From Crossiella sp. S99.2 (GTDB lineage: Bacteria; Actinomycetota; Actinomycetes; Mycobacteriales; Pseudonocardiaceae): a DNA stretch of 64,000 nucleotides. The notes beneath the pieces are model-generated. The model was not told the origin of the DNA. It was given only the letters and a program-made list of their open reading frames with translations, and did no database searches. A program made the translations under genes and the position numbers. Where the stretch lies: assembly GCF_023094165.1 (NCBI RefSeq), contig NZ_JALMDK010000013.1, forward strand, positions 124,001 to 188,000. Reading direction: 5' to 3'. Positions 1-8,312 of the stretch are shown in pieces (position 1 is the first letter of the stretch; every line of letters begins with the position of its first letter).

Positions 1-597
1 TTTCGGCACCGCGGTGCCCGCGCAGATCACCACGTGCCGGGCCCGGTAGATGGCCTCGGTGGTCTGGATCTCCACCCCGTGCCCGTCGCCGGGCACGGTG
101 ACGCTGTGGATGTCGGCGTTGACGATCCGGTCCCCGACCCAGCTCGCCAGCGCGTCAATGGTCCGCCGGGCCCGGATCGCGCCCGCACCGGGGTCGACCA
201 GCAACGGTCCGTCCACTGTGGCCAGTGCCGGGAAAACCTTCTTGCCCTCACCGGGATCGGCGAAGCGGTGTGCCACCCCGTGCCGCACCATCCCGGCCAC
301 ATCGGCGGGCCCCATCCCCGCGTAGACCGCACCCTCGGGCCCGATCAGCTTGCGCCCCAGGCGTTCCTCCCACCGGCCGAACCCGGCCCGCCCTTCCACC
401 GCCAGCGCGACCAGGCGTTCGTTGTCGTGCCGGTGCCGGAAGGTGCGGGTCAGCCCGCCGGAGAGCCCGTGTCCGGGTGGCCTGCCGTCGAAGCAGGTCA
501 CCGACACCCCGCGCCGGACCAGCGCGTCGGTGGTGGCCAGCCCGAGCACGCCGGCGCCGATCACCGCGACATCCAGTTCCCGCCTGTGCTCAGCCAT
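1..597 (-). CDS. FAD-dependent oxidoreductase (DAO family), 3' truncated by the window edge
   Basis: The 199 visible codons begin at ATG 597 and run off the left edge, so the C-terminal half is missing. The N-terminus holds a Rossmann dinucleotide-binding motif, VAVIGAGVLGLATTDALVRRG at about residues 10-30, typical of flavoproteins such as sarcosine oxidase or D-amino acid oxidase relatives. A second segment near the cut, HVVICAGTAVPK, matches the usual family region where FAD contacts follow the substrate domain. A GGGAGG Shine-Dalgarno lies seven bases before the start. Substrate cannot be predicted from this half. A short ORF (590-640) precedes and overlaps the start. Confidence 0.8.
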   Translation of the reverse strand, partial: MAEHRRELDVAVIGAGVLGLATTDALVRRGVSVTCFDGRPPGHGLSGGLTRTFRHRHDNERLVALAVEGRAGFGRWEERLGRKLIGPEGAVYAGMGPADVAGMVRHGVAHRFADPGEGKKVFPALATVDGPLLVDPGAGAIRARRTIDALASWVGDRIVNADIHSVTVPGDGHGVEIQTTEAIYRARHVVICAGTAVPK

Positions 598-640
598 GCG
601 CACGCCTCCCCGCACCGCTGCGGACCGAGCTGCCAGCCAT
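590..640 (-). other. Possible 16-codon upstream leader ORF
   Basis: ATG 640 has a strong AGGAGG Shine-Dalgarno and reads MAGSSVRSGAGRRAHG before a stop that overlaps the start of the FAD oxidoreductase (CATGGCTGAG). The arrangement could couple translation. It could equally be chance, because the downstream gene has its own ribosome binding site. Confidence 0.3.
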
Positions 641-712
641 GAGTGCCTCCTGGGTAACGACTGTGGCCGATACGGGCATCACGAGCCTGGCCGCCGGGGC
701 CGCACGCGGGCA

Positions 713-1591
713 TCACGTGTTCTCGTGAGATCCCCCGCCGAAGTCCGCGGCATGCTCGGCGACCCAGTCGCGGAAGCTCCTGCCGGGTCTGCCCAGCAGC
801 TGCTCGACCACGCCGGTAGGTCCCAACGGTCTGGTCACCAGGGTCGCGTAGGCGTCCAGCACAGTGTCCACAATGGACTCATCCAGCCAGCTGAGCGCGT
901 CCGCCCTGGCCTGGCTGACCGGGATCTCCTGCCAGCGCAAGGGCCGTCCGAGTGTTTCGCCGATGATCCGCACCTGCTCGCGCTGGGTGTGTATCTCCGG
1001 CCCGCTCAGCAGGTGTCTGGCTCCGTGGTGGCCGTCCTCGGTCAGCGCGCGCACGGCCACCGCGGCGATGTCGGCCTCATGGATCAGGGTGAACCCGGCC
1101 TCGCCGTGCGCGCCGCGCACCACGTCCCCGGCCCGCACCTGCCCCGCCCACTGCCGGGTGTTGGCGGCGAAGGAGAACGGCCGCAGGAACGTCCACTCCA
1201 GACCGGTCCCGGCGATCAGCCGTTCCACCCCGGCGTGGTGCGCGCCAATGGGATCGGACTGTTCCTCCAGGGTGTCCTCCACCGCCGCCGAGGACAGCAG
1301 CACGACCCGGCGGGCCCGCGCCGCGATCACCTCCACCACCCGGGCCGCCTCGGCGGTCGAACCCACCGGCCAGACCAGGAAGACCGTGTCCACGCCGGCC
1401 AGCGCGGCACTCAGCGCGGCCGGATCGGACTGCGCCCCGGTCGCCACCGGCACCCCGGCGGGCAGGTTGGCGGTGGCCGGATCGCGGGTCAGCGCCCGGG
1501 GTGTGCTGCCGCCGGCCAGCAGTTGCCGGAGCACCGCGCCACCGACGTTGCCGGTCGCGCCGGTCACCAGGATCTCGTTGTGTCGCTTCAT
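713..1591 (-). CDS. NmrA-like NAD(P)-binding reductase / SDR-type protein
   Basis: This 292-residue protein opens with the atypical short-chain dehydrogenase motif ILVTGATGNVGGAVLRQL (residues 7-24), the GxxGxxG nucleotide-binding loop of NmrA/HSCARG-like proteins. The rest follows the family: a VDTVFLVWPVG strand and a LEWTFLRPFSFAANT segment in place of a catalytic Tyr-Lys pair. Such proteins act as redox sensors or reduce quinones and small carbonyls, and the substrate here is unknown. It is transcribed away from an HxlR regulator 75 bp upstream, a common pairing in actinomycetes, so the regulator probably controls it. Confidence 0.8.
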   Translation of the reverse strand: MKRHNEILVTGATGNVGGAVLRQLLAGGSTPRALTRDPATANLPAGVPVATGAQSDPAALSAALAGVDTVFLVWPVGSTAEAARVVEVIAARARRVVLLSSAAVEDTLEEQSDPIGAHHAGVERLIAGTGLEWTFLRPFSFAANTRQWAGQVRAGDVVRGAHGEAGFTLIHEADIAAVAVRALTEDGHHGARHLLSGPEIHTQREQVRIIGETLGRPLRWQEIPVSQARADALSWLDESIVDTVLDAYATLVTRPLGPTGVVEQLLGRPGRSFRDWVAEHAADFGGGSHENT

Positions 1592-1666
1592 GTCCTGGAC
1601 GCTACGGAGCGGAGTTCAGCCAGGTAAGAACGCACTTTCGGGTAAGCTCCGGAGGTGGCGGTTGGC

Positions 1667-2011
1667 ATGCAGGCAGACCAGGACACGGTGGCGACGACCC
1701 GTGAGCGGCTTCACGTCGACTGCGCGGGCGCGGAGATCTTCAGCCACGTCACCAGCCGCTGGGGCATGCTCGTCCTGGCCGAACTCCTGGACGGCCCGCA
1801 ACGCTTCGCCGCCCTGCGCGACCGCATCGACGGCATCAGCGAGAAAATGCTCTCCCAGAACCTGCGCGACCTGGTCGCCGACGGTTTGCTCACCCGCACG
1901 GTGGAACCGGACACCCCACCCAAGGTGAGCTACCAGCTGACCCCGCCGGGCCGCGAGCTGGCGGAGAAGCTGTACGCGGTACTGGAGTGGATCGGCCACA
2001 ACCTGCTCTAG
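1667..2011 (+). CDS. HxlR-family transcriptional regulator
   Basis: A 114-residue winged helix-turn-helix protein with the HxlR pattern: a Cys in the N-terminal arm (HVDCAGAEIFSHVTSRWGML), a recognition-helix region (ISEKMLSQNLRDLVADGLL) and a wing ending in VSYQLTPPGREL. These proteins sense thiol or electrophile stress and repress divergent reductases. ATG 1667 is preferred because GGAGGT sits 10 bases upstream; GTG 1655 is in frame but lies on top of that ribosome binding site. The single N-terminal Cys could be redox-active, which is inference. Its stop overlaps the convergent NTPase gene by four bases. Confidence 0.85.
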   Translation: MQADQDTVATTRERLHVDCAGAEIFSHVTSRWGMLVLAELLDGPQRFAALRDRIDGISEKMLSQNLRDLVADGLLTRTVEPDTPPKVSYQLTPPGRELAEKLYAVLEWIGHNLL

Positions 2012-5000
2012 GCGACCCCGTCCAGCTCAGCCGGCACTTCCCCGTCGCCGGACGCACAGGCCACCCCACGCCGGATCGCGGCATGCAGGATGGGCGCCGC
2101 ATCCGGGCCCAGGGTGTCGGTGATGGTTCCGGCGGCCTGTTCCAACAGGGCCATGGCGTGCTCCCAGTTGTCGGTGAGGCTGCGGTAGAGCTGCGGCAGC
2201 GCGAGTGCCGGATGGGTGTTCAGCAGCAACGGGAACAGGCGGGTGAGCACTTCGTCGCGTTCGCCCCTGGCGAAGGGATCCCGCTCGTCCAGGCGGAGGG
2301 CTTCGGTGTGCAGGTCGGCGGGGTCGACCAGGTCAGCCAGCGGTGGGGACAGGGCGAACTGGAGCCGGGTGACGGCGCGGGTGGCCGGCGGGCAGTCGCG
2401 GGTGGCGGCGAGAGCTTCGACGGCCAGGCCGCGGAGCTGGGCGAGCAACGCGGGGATGGGGCCGGGTGTGCCGAGCTGCTCCGGCCAGAGGTACGCGCTG
2501 GTGGCCGCGTGCGCGAGCAGTCCGGCGGCGGCGGGCAGCCGGGGCGTGCCGAACAGCGCCCGGATCTTCACCGCGAAGCCCGGGTCGCCTGCGGTCAGCT
2601 CGGCCAGCGCGGCGTAGAGCGGGTCCTCGATCCGCGGCGGCGGCGCGGGCCTGCGGCCGGTCCGGGCGGCGAGGCGCCGCTCGTGCCCGGCGGCGGTGGC
2701 CCGCAGGATGTCGGTGAGCAGCGGATCCCCGCCCTCGGGCGGTGCGACCATGGCCACGGTCGACTGGTGCACCTGCTGGAAAGGCGGGAACGGTCGGCTG
2801 GCCGCGGCGTGCTCGGCGGAGGCCACCGCGGCGAAGGACAGGTGGAAGGCGTAGGCCAGGTAGTGCGCGCCGCTCTGGTCAAGCAGGTGCAGGGCCGGAT
2901 CCGCCTCATACGGCATCAGCCGCATCGCCACCTCGAACCGGGCGCGGTGATCCGGCCGCAGGTAGGCGAACCCGTAACGGTCCTGATCCGGGATCAGCCA
3001 CTCGTACGGCTCGATCCGGCCCAGCGCCTCGCCCACGGCCGCCCAGGCCCGCTGCGCCACCTCGATCGGCTGGTACCTCACGGCCGAGCGGAACAGCGCG
3101 GCCAGGCCGACAGCGCGTTCGCCGGGATCGGTGAGCGAGCCGACCAGCGCGGTGGCCCGAGGCAGGTTGGTGTCCGCGATGGTCTCGGCCAGCACCCGCA
3201 CCGTGCGCCCCCAGCTGTGCGGATTGCCGATCGACCTGGACCCGGGCGCCATCGCCCGGACCACCTCGGCCGGATCGCGGTGGAAACGGCGTTCGCGCAA
3301 CCACTGCCAGTCCCGGCTGTGGTTGAACTGGTAGGCGATGTTGCTCGCCCACTCCAGCGAATCGGCCGGGGCGCCGGTGGCCCAACGGCACGGACCGTGC
3401 GACCGCTGGTCGACCAGTGCCGGGGCCTGCCCGGTGCCACGCAGGATCTCCGCCAGGATCACCTCGGCCTCGCAGTCGGGCTGGCCCTCGGCAATCCGGG
3501 CCAGCACCGTCCACCGATCGTCGGCCAGGAACGACCAGCGCACGTCAGTCATTCCCCTGGCCAAGTCCAACGCCGCGGCCAGGTCGTGCGGGGCCAGCGC
3601 GACGGCCAGCGAACCGAGATCCCCCTGATGCCGCGACTCCTGCATCGAGCCAGGGTCCCCTGTCGGCCTCACCGCGCCCCGAGCCCGCTCCAGCAACCGG
3701 CGCGCGGCAACCGGATCAAACTCGGCGAGCACCCCACTGGCCTTGCGCATGGTCCACACCGTGCTGTTCCAGGCGACCACCCGCTCCACCAACCCCCGAG
3801 CCCGGTCCACCTCACCCCAAGCCCCCAGCACACCAGCGCCCCGCAACACAGCGCTGTCCACAAACCCCCCGATCTCCAACGATCCCAACCGATCCAACAA
3901 CCGATACCCAACCCCCCGATCCAACCCAGGAACCATCGCCGCCGCGACCAACCCCTCGGCCAGCTCCCGCTGCGGCCCGTACTCCCCCTCCGCCGCCGAC
4001 TCAGCCTCAGCCACCAGCCGCCCGAGATGCTCCCGAGCCCGCTCCGGCTGCAGCACCGACAACCGAGCCAGCCCCACCAGCCGTTCCCCAGGCAAAACTC
4101 CGTCCAACTCACCCACCGCCGTGGCCAGAAGCTCCCGCGCCGCAACAGGATCCAGCCGCTCCGCCAGATCAAGCCAATCCCCCACCCGACCACTGCGCAA
4201 CTGCTCAACCAGTCCACGCGCGACCGCCGGTTCCGCCGCCGCAGCAGCGGCCCGGTACACCGCATCCGGCGCCCAAACCCGGTCCCCCTCCTGACCGCGC
4301 TGCGCATGCGCCCACAACCGCAACGCCCGCGGCAGGTCATCGGCCGCGAACTCCAACGCGACCTCCTCCAACGGCAACAGCTGAGCCGGATACCCCCGGC
4401 TGACCTGATCCGCCGGTATGGTCAAAGCCGTCTCCACCAACACTTCCCGCAGATCCACCCCACTCTGCCGATGAATCTCCCGAGCACTCTGGAACTGTTG
4501 CAACGAGGGCGGCAACGCCCACAACTGATCCAGCGCCTGCCCAACCCGCCCCAGCCGGGCAAGCAACCCCAGCACCGCCGGCGTCAGCCCCCGCCCGGTA
4601 CGGCGCAGCTGCCGCCGCAACACCCCCAGGTACAACGTGGTCGGCAACGCACTGCCCGGCTCCGCCCCAGCGATCACCCGCTCAGCAACGACTTCCACCC
4701 ACCGGCCGAAATGCCGATCCCCGCCAAAAGCCGCGACAATGGCCCGCCGCGACCCAGGACAAATCAGCTCAACAGCCCGCCCCGCAACCGCCTCCCCCGC
4801 CCGCGTGACGTGCTCAACCAGGTGCAAGAGGCCATACCGATCCACCGCGGACCAGTCCAGCGAACCCCAATCGGACGCGCCACCGCGGTAATGCCGGGCA
4901 ATCCGCTCATGCCATTCGGTCTCATCGACGGCGCAATCCGGATAGTCCCGATGCGCCTGCACGCTCACCAGGAACTCCCCCACCGAGCTGTGGTAAAGAC

Positions 5001-6270
5001 TGATCCGCCCCGCTTGCCCGGCCGCGCCCTCCGCCAGTAACCAGCGCAATCTGCCCAGCACGGCCCGCACCACCCGCGGCCACACCCGAATCCCGGCCAG
5101 CGCACCAAGTTCAGCCACCGTGAGCGGTTCCCGCGCAACGGCGAGCACCCCCAGAATCGGCTGCCCAACCCCCAACCAGGCATCGGTGAACCGGTCGTCG
5201 GGCCCGGTCGGCTCGCGGATCTCCACCATGCCCAGCCGCTGCAGATCAGCCCGCGCGGTCTCGATGAAGAACCCGTACAACCCACTCAACCCAGCCGGCA
5301 CACCCGCGAGCCCCACCAAACGCTCGGCCAACGCCGGTTCGGCCTCGACCAGCGCGCGGGCATACGCGGCGAGGTAGAGAAAGTTCCCAGCCGCCCGGCC
5401 GACCACCCGCCGGTGAAACTGATCCAGCAACTCGCCCCGCCCCGCCACCGCCGTGACGATCGGCTCGGTGCTCAGCACAGTCGCCGCGTAGGCAAGCAGA
5501 TCGGCGGCCACCTCCCGTGACCCCGGCTCGATCGGCACCTCGATGAGCTGACGACCGGCGCGCAGCGGCGCCAACGCGGCATGCGGACGCGAACTCAGCA
5601 CCAGCCGCACGTTCGACGGCAATTCCGGCCCACGCGCGAGCCAGTCCAGCACACTCGCTCCGGCGAGTTCATCCAGCGCGTCAACCAGGATCACGATCCG
5701 CGCCGCCGGATCCAGCGCGTGCAACGCCGCCGCCGGGTCCAGCAACGCCAGGTGTGCCAGGTTGTCCGGCTCCAGCAACCGGGGCTCCAGATTCGCCCGC
5801 CCGATCTCCACCCCGCTGACCACCCCGGCGACTCCGCCGAGCTGCTGTTCCACCTGCAACACGGCGGTCCGGTGAAATGGCGAGGCGGTGAGGTCCTCGA
5901 TCTGGACGCCCACCACCCGCCCACCCTCGGCCACGTTCTCCACTCGCTGCCGCACCACCACCGCGAGCCGCTCCGGCTGGAAGATCTCCGGTCGCCACCG
6001 CGCCAGCTGATGCCCCACAGCCAGCAGGAACGACTGGATGTCGGTCCCCTCCACCGCGGTCCGGCTGTCCCGCCGCACGAAGTACCGCGCCCACTCCGGA
6101 TGCGCCACCGCCAGCCCCGCCAGCAGGCTCGTCTTGCCCGCGCCGGGTTCCCCCGTCACCAGCACATGCCCGCGGTCAACGGCCCGCTCCACCGCGTCCC
6201 GCAACCAGCGGCGGTCCACAAACCCCGCCCCGGTGTGCTGTGCCACCACCTCCGCGAAGCCGCCGTTCAC
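2008..6270 (-). CDS. Large NACHT/STAND-like NTPase with helical-repeat C-terminus
   Basis: A 1420-residue protein. Walker A is GEPGAGKT at residues 40-47 and Walker B is IVILVDALDE at about 191-201, followed by a sensor-like VRLVLSSRP strand. This is the layout of NACHT/STAND signal-transduction NTPases. There is no N-terminal effector domain; the NTPase starts almost at residue 1. From about residue 500 to the end the protein is alpha-helical, with recurring phrases such as LDPVAARELL and FDPVAARRLL that suggest TPR- or HEAT-like sensor repeats. It lies 30 bp behind a dehydrogenase gene, probably in one transcript. STAND proteins act as ligand-triggered switches in regulation or phage defence; nothing here shows which. 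Codon choice changes in the middle third (about 3.7-4.8 kb), with more TTG and GGG codons. Confidence 0.75.
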   Translation of the reverse strand: MNGGFAEVVAQHTGAGFVDRRWLRDAVERAVDRGHVLVTGEPGAGKTSLLAGLAVAHPEWARYFVRRDSRTAVEGTDIQSFLLAVGHQLARWRPEIFQPERLAVVVRQRVENVAEGGRVVGVQIEDLTASPFHRTAVLQVEQQLGGVAGVVSGVEIGRANLEPRLLEPDNLAHLALLDPAAALHALDPAARIVILVDALDELAGASVLDWLARGPELPSNVRLVLSSRPHAALAPLRAGRQLIEVPIEPGSREVAADLLAYAATVLSTEPIVTAVAGRGELLDQFHRRVVGRAAGNFLYLAAYARALVEAEPALAERLVGLAGVPAGLSGLYGFFIETARADLQRLGMVEIREPTGPDDRFTDAWLGVGQPILGVLAVAREPLTVAELGALAGIRVWPRVVRAVLGRLRWLLAEGAAGQAGRISLYHSSVGEFLVSVQAHRDYPDCAVDETEWHERIARHYRGGASDWGSLDWSAVDRYGLLHLVEHVTRAGEAVAGRAVELICPGSRRAIVAAFGGDRHFGRWVEVVAERVIAGAEPGSALPTTLYLGVLRRQLRRTGRGLTPAVLGLLARLGRVGQALDQLWALPPSLQQFQSAREIHRQSGVDLREVLVETALTIPADQVSRGYPAQLLPLEEVALEFAADDLPRALRLWAHAQRGQEGDRVWAPDAVYRAAAAAAEPAVARGLVEQLRSGRVGDWLDLAERLDPVAARELLATAVGELDGVLPGERLVGLARLSVLQPERAREHLGRLVAEAESAAEGEYGPQRELAEGLVAAAMVPGLDRGVGYRLLDRLGSLEIGGFVDSAVLRGAGVLGAWGEVDRARGLVERVVAWNSTVWTMRKASGVLAEFDPVAARRLLERARGAVRPTGDPGSMQESRHQGDLGSLAVALAPHDLAAALDLARGMTDVRWSFLADDRWTVLARIAEGQPDCEAEVILAEILRGTGQAPALVDQRSHGPCRWATGAPADSLEWASNIAYQFNHSRDWQWLRERRFHRDPAEVVRAMAPGSRSIGNPHSWGRTVRVLAETIADTNLPRATALVGSLTDPGERAVGLAALFRSAVRYQPIEVAQRAWAAVGEALGRIEPYEWLIPDQDRYGFAYLRPDHRARFEVAMRLMPYEADPALHLLDQSGAHYLAYAFHLSFAAVASAEHAAASRPFPPFQQVHQSTVAMVAPPEGGDPLLTDILRATAAGHERRLAARTGRRPAPPPRIEDPLYAALAELTAGDPGFAVKIRALFGTPRLPAAAGLLAHAATSAYLWPEQLGTPGPIPALLAQLRGLAVEALAATRDCPPATRAVTRLQFALSPPLADLVDPADLHTEALRLDERDPFARGERDEVLTRLFPLLLNTHPALALPQLYRSLTDNWEHAMALLEQAAGTITDTLGPDAAPILHAAIRRGVACASGDGEVPAELDGVA

Positions 6271-6300
6271 AATCTCCTCCAGCCCGCCACACCCACGGGT

Positions 6301-7278
6301 CTAGGACCACTGCGCCTTGTCGACCAGGTTTACCAGCTCCGCCCCTGCCGCGAAGCGCTTCGCGTTCTCCAGCAACACCGCGAACCGCCTGCTGTCCGCA
6401 TGCGGTCCGACCCCGGCCACATGCGGGGTCAGCAGCACATCCGTCCGCCGCCACAACGGATGTCCCGCGGGCAACGGCTCCTGCTCGAACACATCCAGCG
6501 CCGCCCCAGCCAACCGTCCCGCGTCCAACGCCGCCACCAGGTCATCCAGCCGCACGGTGGCACCCCGCCCGATGTTGACCAGGTACGCCGAAGCCCGGAA
6601 CAACGCCAGCCGCCGAGCGTCAACCAGGCCCTCGGTCTCCGGCGTGTGCGGCACGGTCAACACCACCACATCCGCCTCTCCCAACGAGGAGTCCAACTCC
6701 CCCGCCGGCCGCACCTCGGCAAACCCGGCAGGCAGGTCGACCCGCCGCCGATCAACCCCGATCACCCGGGTGCCGAAAGCAGCCAGCAACCGCCCGATCT
6801 CACTGCCCAGCGCGCCAACCCCGACCACCAGCGCACTCGCCTCGGCCAACGGCAGCACCGCGGTCGGCGCCCAGTCCGGCGCCCACCTCCCCGCGCTCTG
6901 ATCACGCACATACCTGGGCAACCCACGTGCCAATGCCAGCACCAACGCCAACGCGTGCGCCGCCACATGATCGGTGTAGGTGTCCCGCATATTGGTCACC
7001 TGCACCGGATGCGCGATCAACTCCGGGTGATAGAAGCCCACCGGTGGCCCAGCCTGCGGCGCCTGCAACCAGCTCAACCGCCGAGCGTGCCGCAGCAACT
7101 CGGGCGACAACGCCCCGTACACCGCATCCGCCACCCGCAGCGCGGCCACGGTGTCCTCGGCCGTCTCCGGCCGCAGGACCCGGATACCGGGCACGGCCTC
7201 GGCCAGCCGCGCGGGCCAGCCGAGGGTTTCATCGTTGTGCGGCGGAACCAGCGCCAGGGTGAAACTCATGGCAGACAT
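6301..7278 (-). CDS. D-2-hydroxyacid dehydrogenase family protein
   Basis: About 325 residues. The NAD-binding Rossmann motif is VGVGALGSEIGRLLAAFG, followed by the acidic VIGVDRR strand end. The catalytic region VVLTVPHTPETEGLVDARRL and the conserved INIGRG-like VNIGRGA are present, then ALDVFEQEPLPAGHPLW and the late catalytic LTPHVAGVG His. The enzyme should reduce 2-keto acids or oxidise D-2-hydroxy acids with NAD(P)H; the substrate is unknown. Two ATGs (7278 and 7269) are close and neither has a strong Shine-Dalgarno, so the exact start is uncertain. It precedes the STAND NTPase by 30 bp. Confidence 0.85.
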   Translation of the reverse strand: MSAMSFTLALVPPHNDETLGWPARLAEAVPGIRVLRPETAEDTVAALRVADAVYGALSPELLRHARRLSWLQAPQAGPPVGFYHPELIAHPVQVTNMRDTYTDHVAAHALALVLALARGLPRYVRDQSAGRWAPDWAPTAVLPLAEASALVVGVGALGSEIGRLLAAFGTRVIGVDRRRVDLPAGFAEVRPAGELDSSLGEADVVVLTVPHTPETEGLVDARRLALFRASAYLVNIGRGATVRLDDLVAALDAGRLAGAALDVFEQEPLPAGHPLWRRTDVLLTPHVAGVGPHADSRRFAVLLENAKRFAAGAELVNLVDKAQWS

Positions 7279-7421
7279 CGTCGCCGCTGGACACCCTCGC
7301 CACCAGCTCAACCCGGCGGGGTTCCGGGCCGATGGTGCTGGCCCGGGTCAGGCCCATGCCGCCGCCGATGCTCGGGCTTGGCCTGTTCGATGGTCGTCTT
7401 CTCGGCTCCCCCTGCGGATGC

Positions 7422-8216
7422 TCAGTCGTGCAGCAGGCCGAGGTCTGGGGGCACCAGGGTGGTGTTCTCCATCAGTTCGCGGATGAGGTTGTGGTTGAGC
7501 GTGTTGCCGATGGGTTCGCCGACCTCCTCTCTGGTCAGGCCAGCCACGCCACCGCGGCTGAGCCGATCGCGAACACCCACGATCAGGTGTTCGACCTTCT
7601 TGTGCGTCCACTTCTCCCCAGGCCGGATCTCGTTGAGGTGTTCAGCGGCCTGCCGCCAGGACAGCGGGTTCGGGTACAGCTCGTGCAACAGGTAGCGCTG
7701 GCCGAGGACGACCAGAGCCAGCTTCTCGGCGGGCGAGAGGGGCCAGGTGTGCGGCGGACGGGTCGAGGCGCCGTGCTGGGTCAGGAGTTCCTCGCCGTCC
7801 GTGGCGCGGACATGCACCTCCAGCAGGTGTTCGCGGCCGCTGGAGCCGCGGATGAACAGCGGGGTGTACCCGGCCGCCAGCGGAATCGGCTCGTCCTGGT
7901 TGAACAGCAGCCGGGCGCCGGGCAACCGCAGCGGCAACCGGCCCAGGGTGCTGATCCACCACTTGTCGCCGTGGTGGGTCAGCGCGCCCTGGTGGCGGCT
8001 GATCCGCCGGTCGTGCTCGCCGACGCAGACGTGCACGTCCGGTCGGTTGCGGCCGAACAGGATCTCCCTGCCCTCTCGAGGGCCCACGGTGATCCCGCCG
8101 GTCACCGCCAGCACGTGCAGCGTGCCGGGGGCCTCGCCCGCGTGCACTCCCCAGGCCAGGCTGTGGTGCCCGGCCGGGAGATTCTGGCCACCCGCCACCG
8201 CAAGCCGCTCCGTCAT
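7422..8216 (-). CDS. FHA-domain protein with C-terminal helical domain
   Basis: A 264-residue protein with an FHA phosphothreonine-binding domain in the first half. The diagnostic GR (FGRNRPDV), the RISRHQG recognition loop and the following beta strands are all visible. The C-terminal half (from LSPAEKLALVVLGQRYL) is helical and contains WRQAAEHLNE and KWTHKKVEHLIVGVRDRL, which resembles a winged-helix or other DNA/protein-binding fold. FHA modules read Ser/Thr-kinase phosphorylation, so this is probably a kinase-signalling adaptor or regulator. The start is ATG 8216 because AGGAGG lies six bases upstream; an earlier in-frame start (8252) lacks one. No kinase gene is adjacent. Confidence 0.8.
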   Translation of the reverse strand: MTERLAVAGGQNLPAGHHSLAWGVHAGEAPGTLHVLAVTGGITVGPREGREILFGRNRPDVHVCVGEHDRRISRHQGALTHHGDKWWISTLGRLPLRLPGARLLFNQDEPIPLAAGYTPLFIRGSSGREHLLEVHVRATDGEELLTQHGASTRPPHTWPLSPAEKLALVVLGQRYLLHELYPNPLSWRQAAEHLNEIRPGEKWTHKKVEHLIVGVRDRLSRGGVAGLTREEVGEPIGNTLNHNLIRELMENTTLVPPDLGLLHD

Positions 8217-8312
8217 GTTCGCCTCCTGGCCGGTTGTCGCGTCGTGCCCCACGAGCTTGGCACGGCGACCTTGGGAAGGCTCCCGGGCCGGGTTCGGGAG
8301 CCTTCCACCTGG

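Noticed and set aside
1987..5040. Long + strand open frame (over 1000 codons) opposite the STAND NTPase
   Set aside because: It is the mirror of a GC-rich gene: composition is Arg/Gln/Pro/His-rich, no motifs, and the minus-strand frame has clear Walker A and B.
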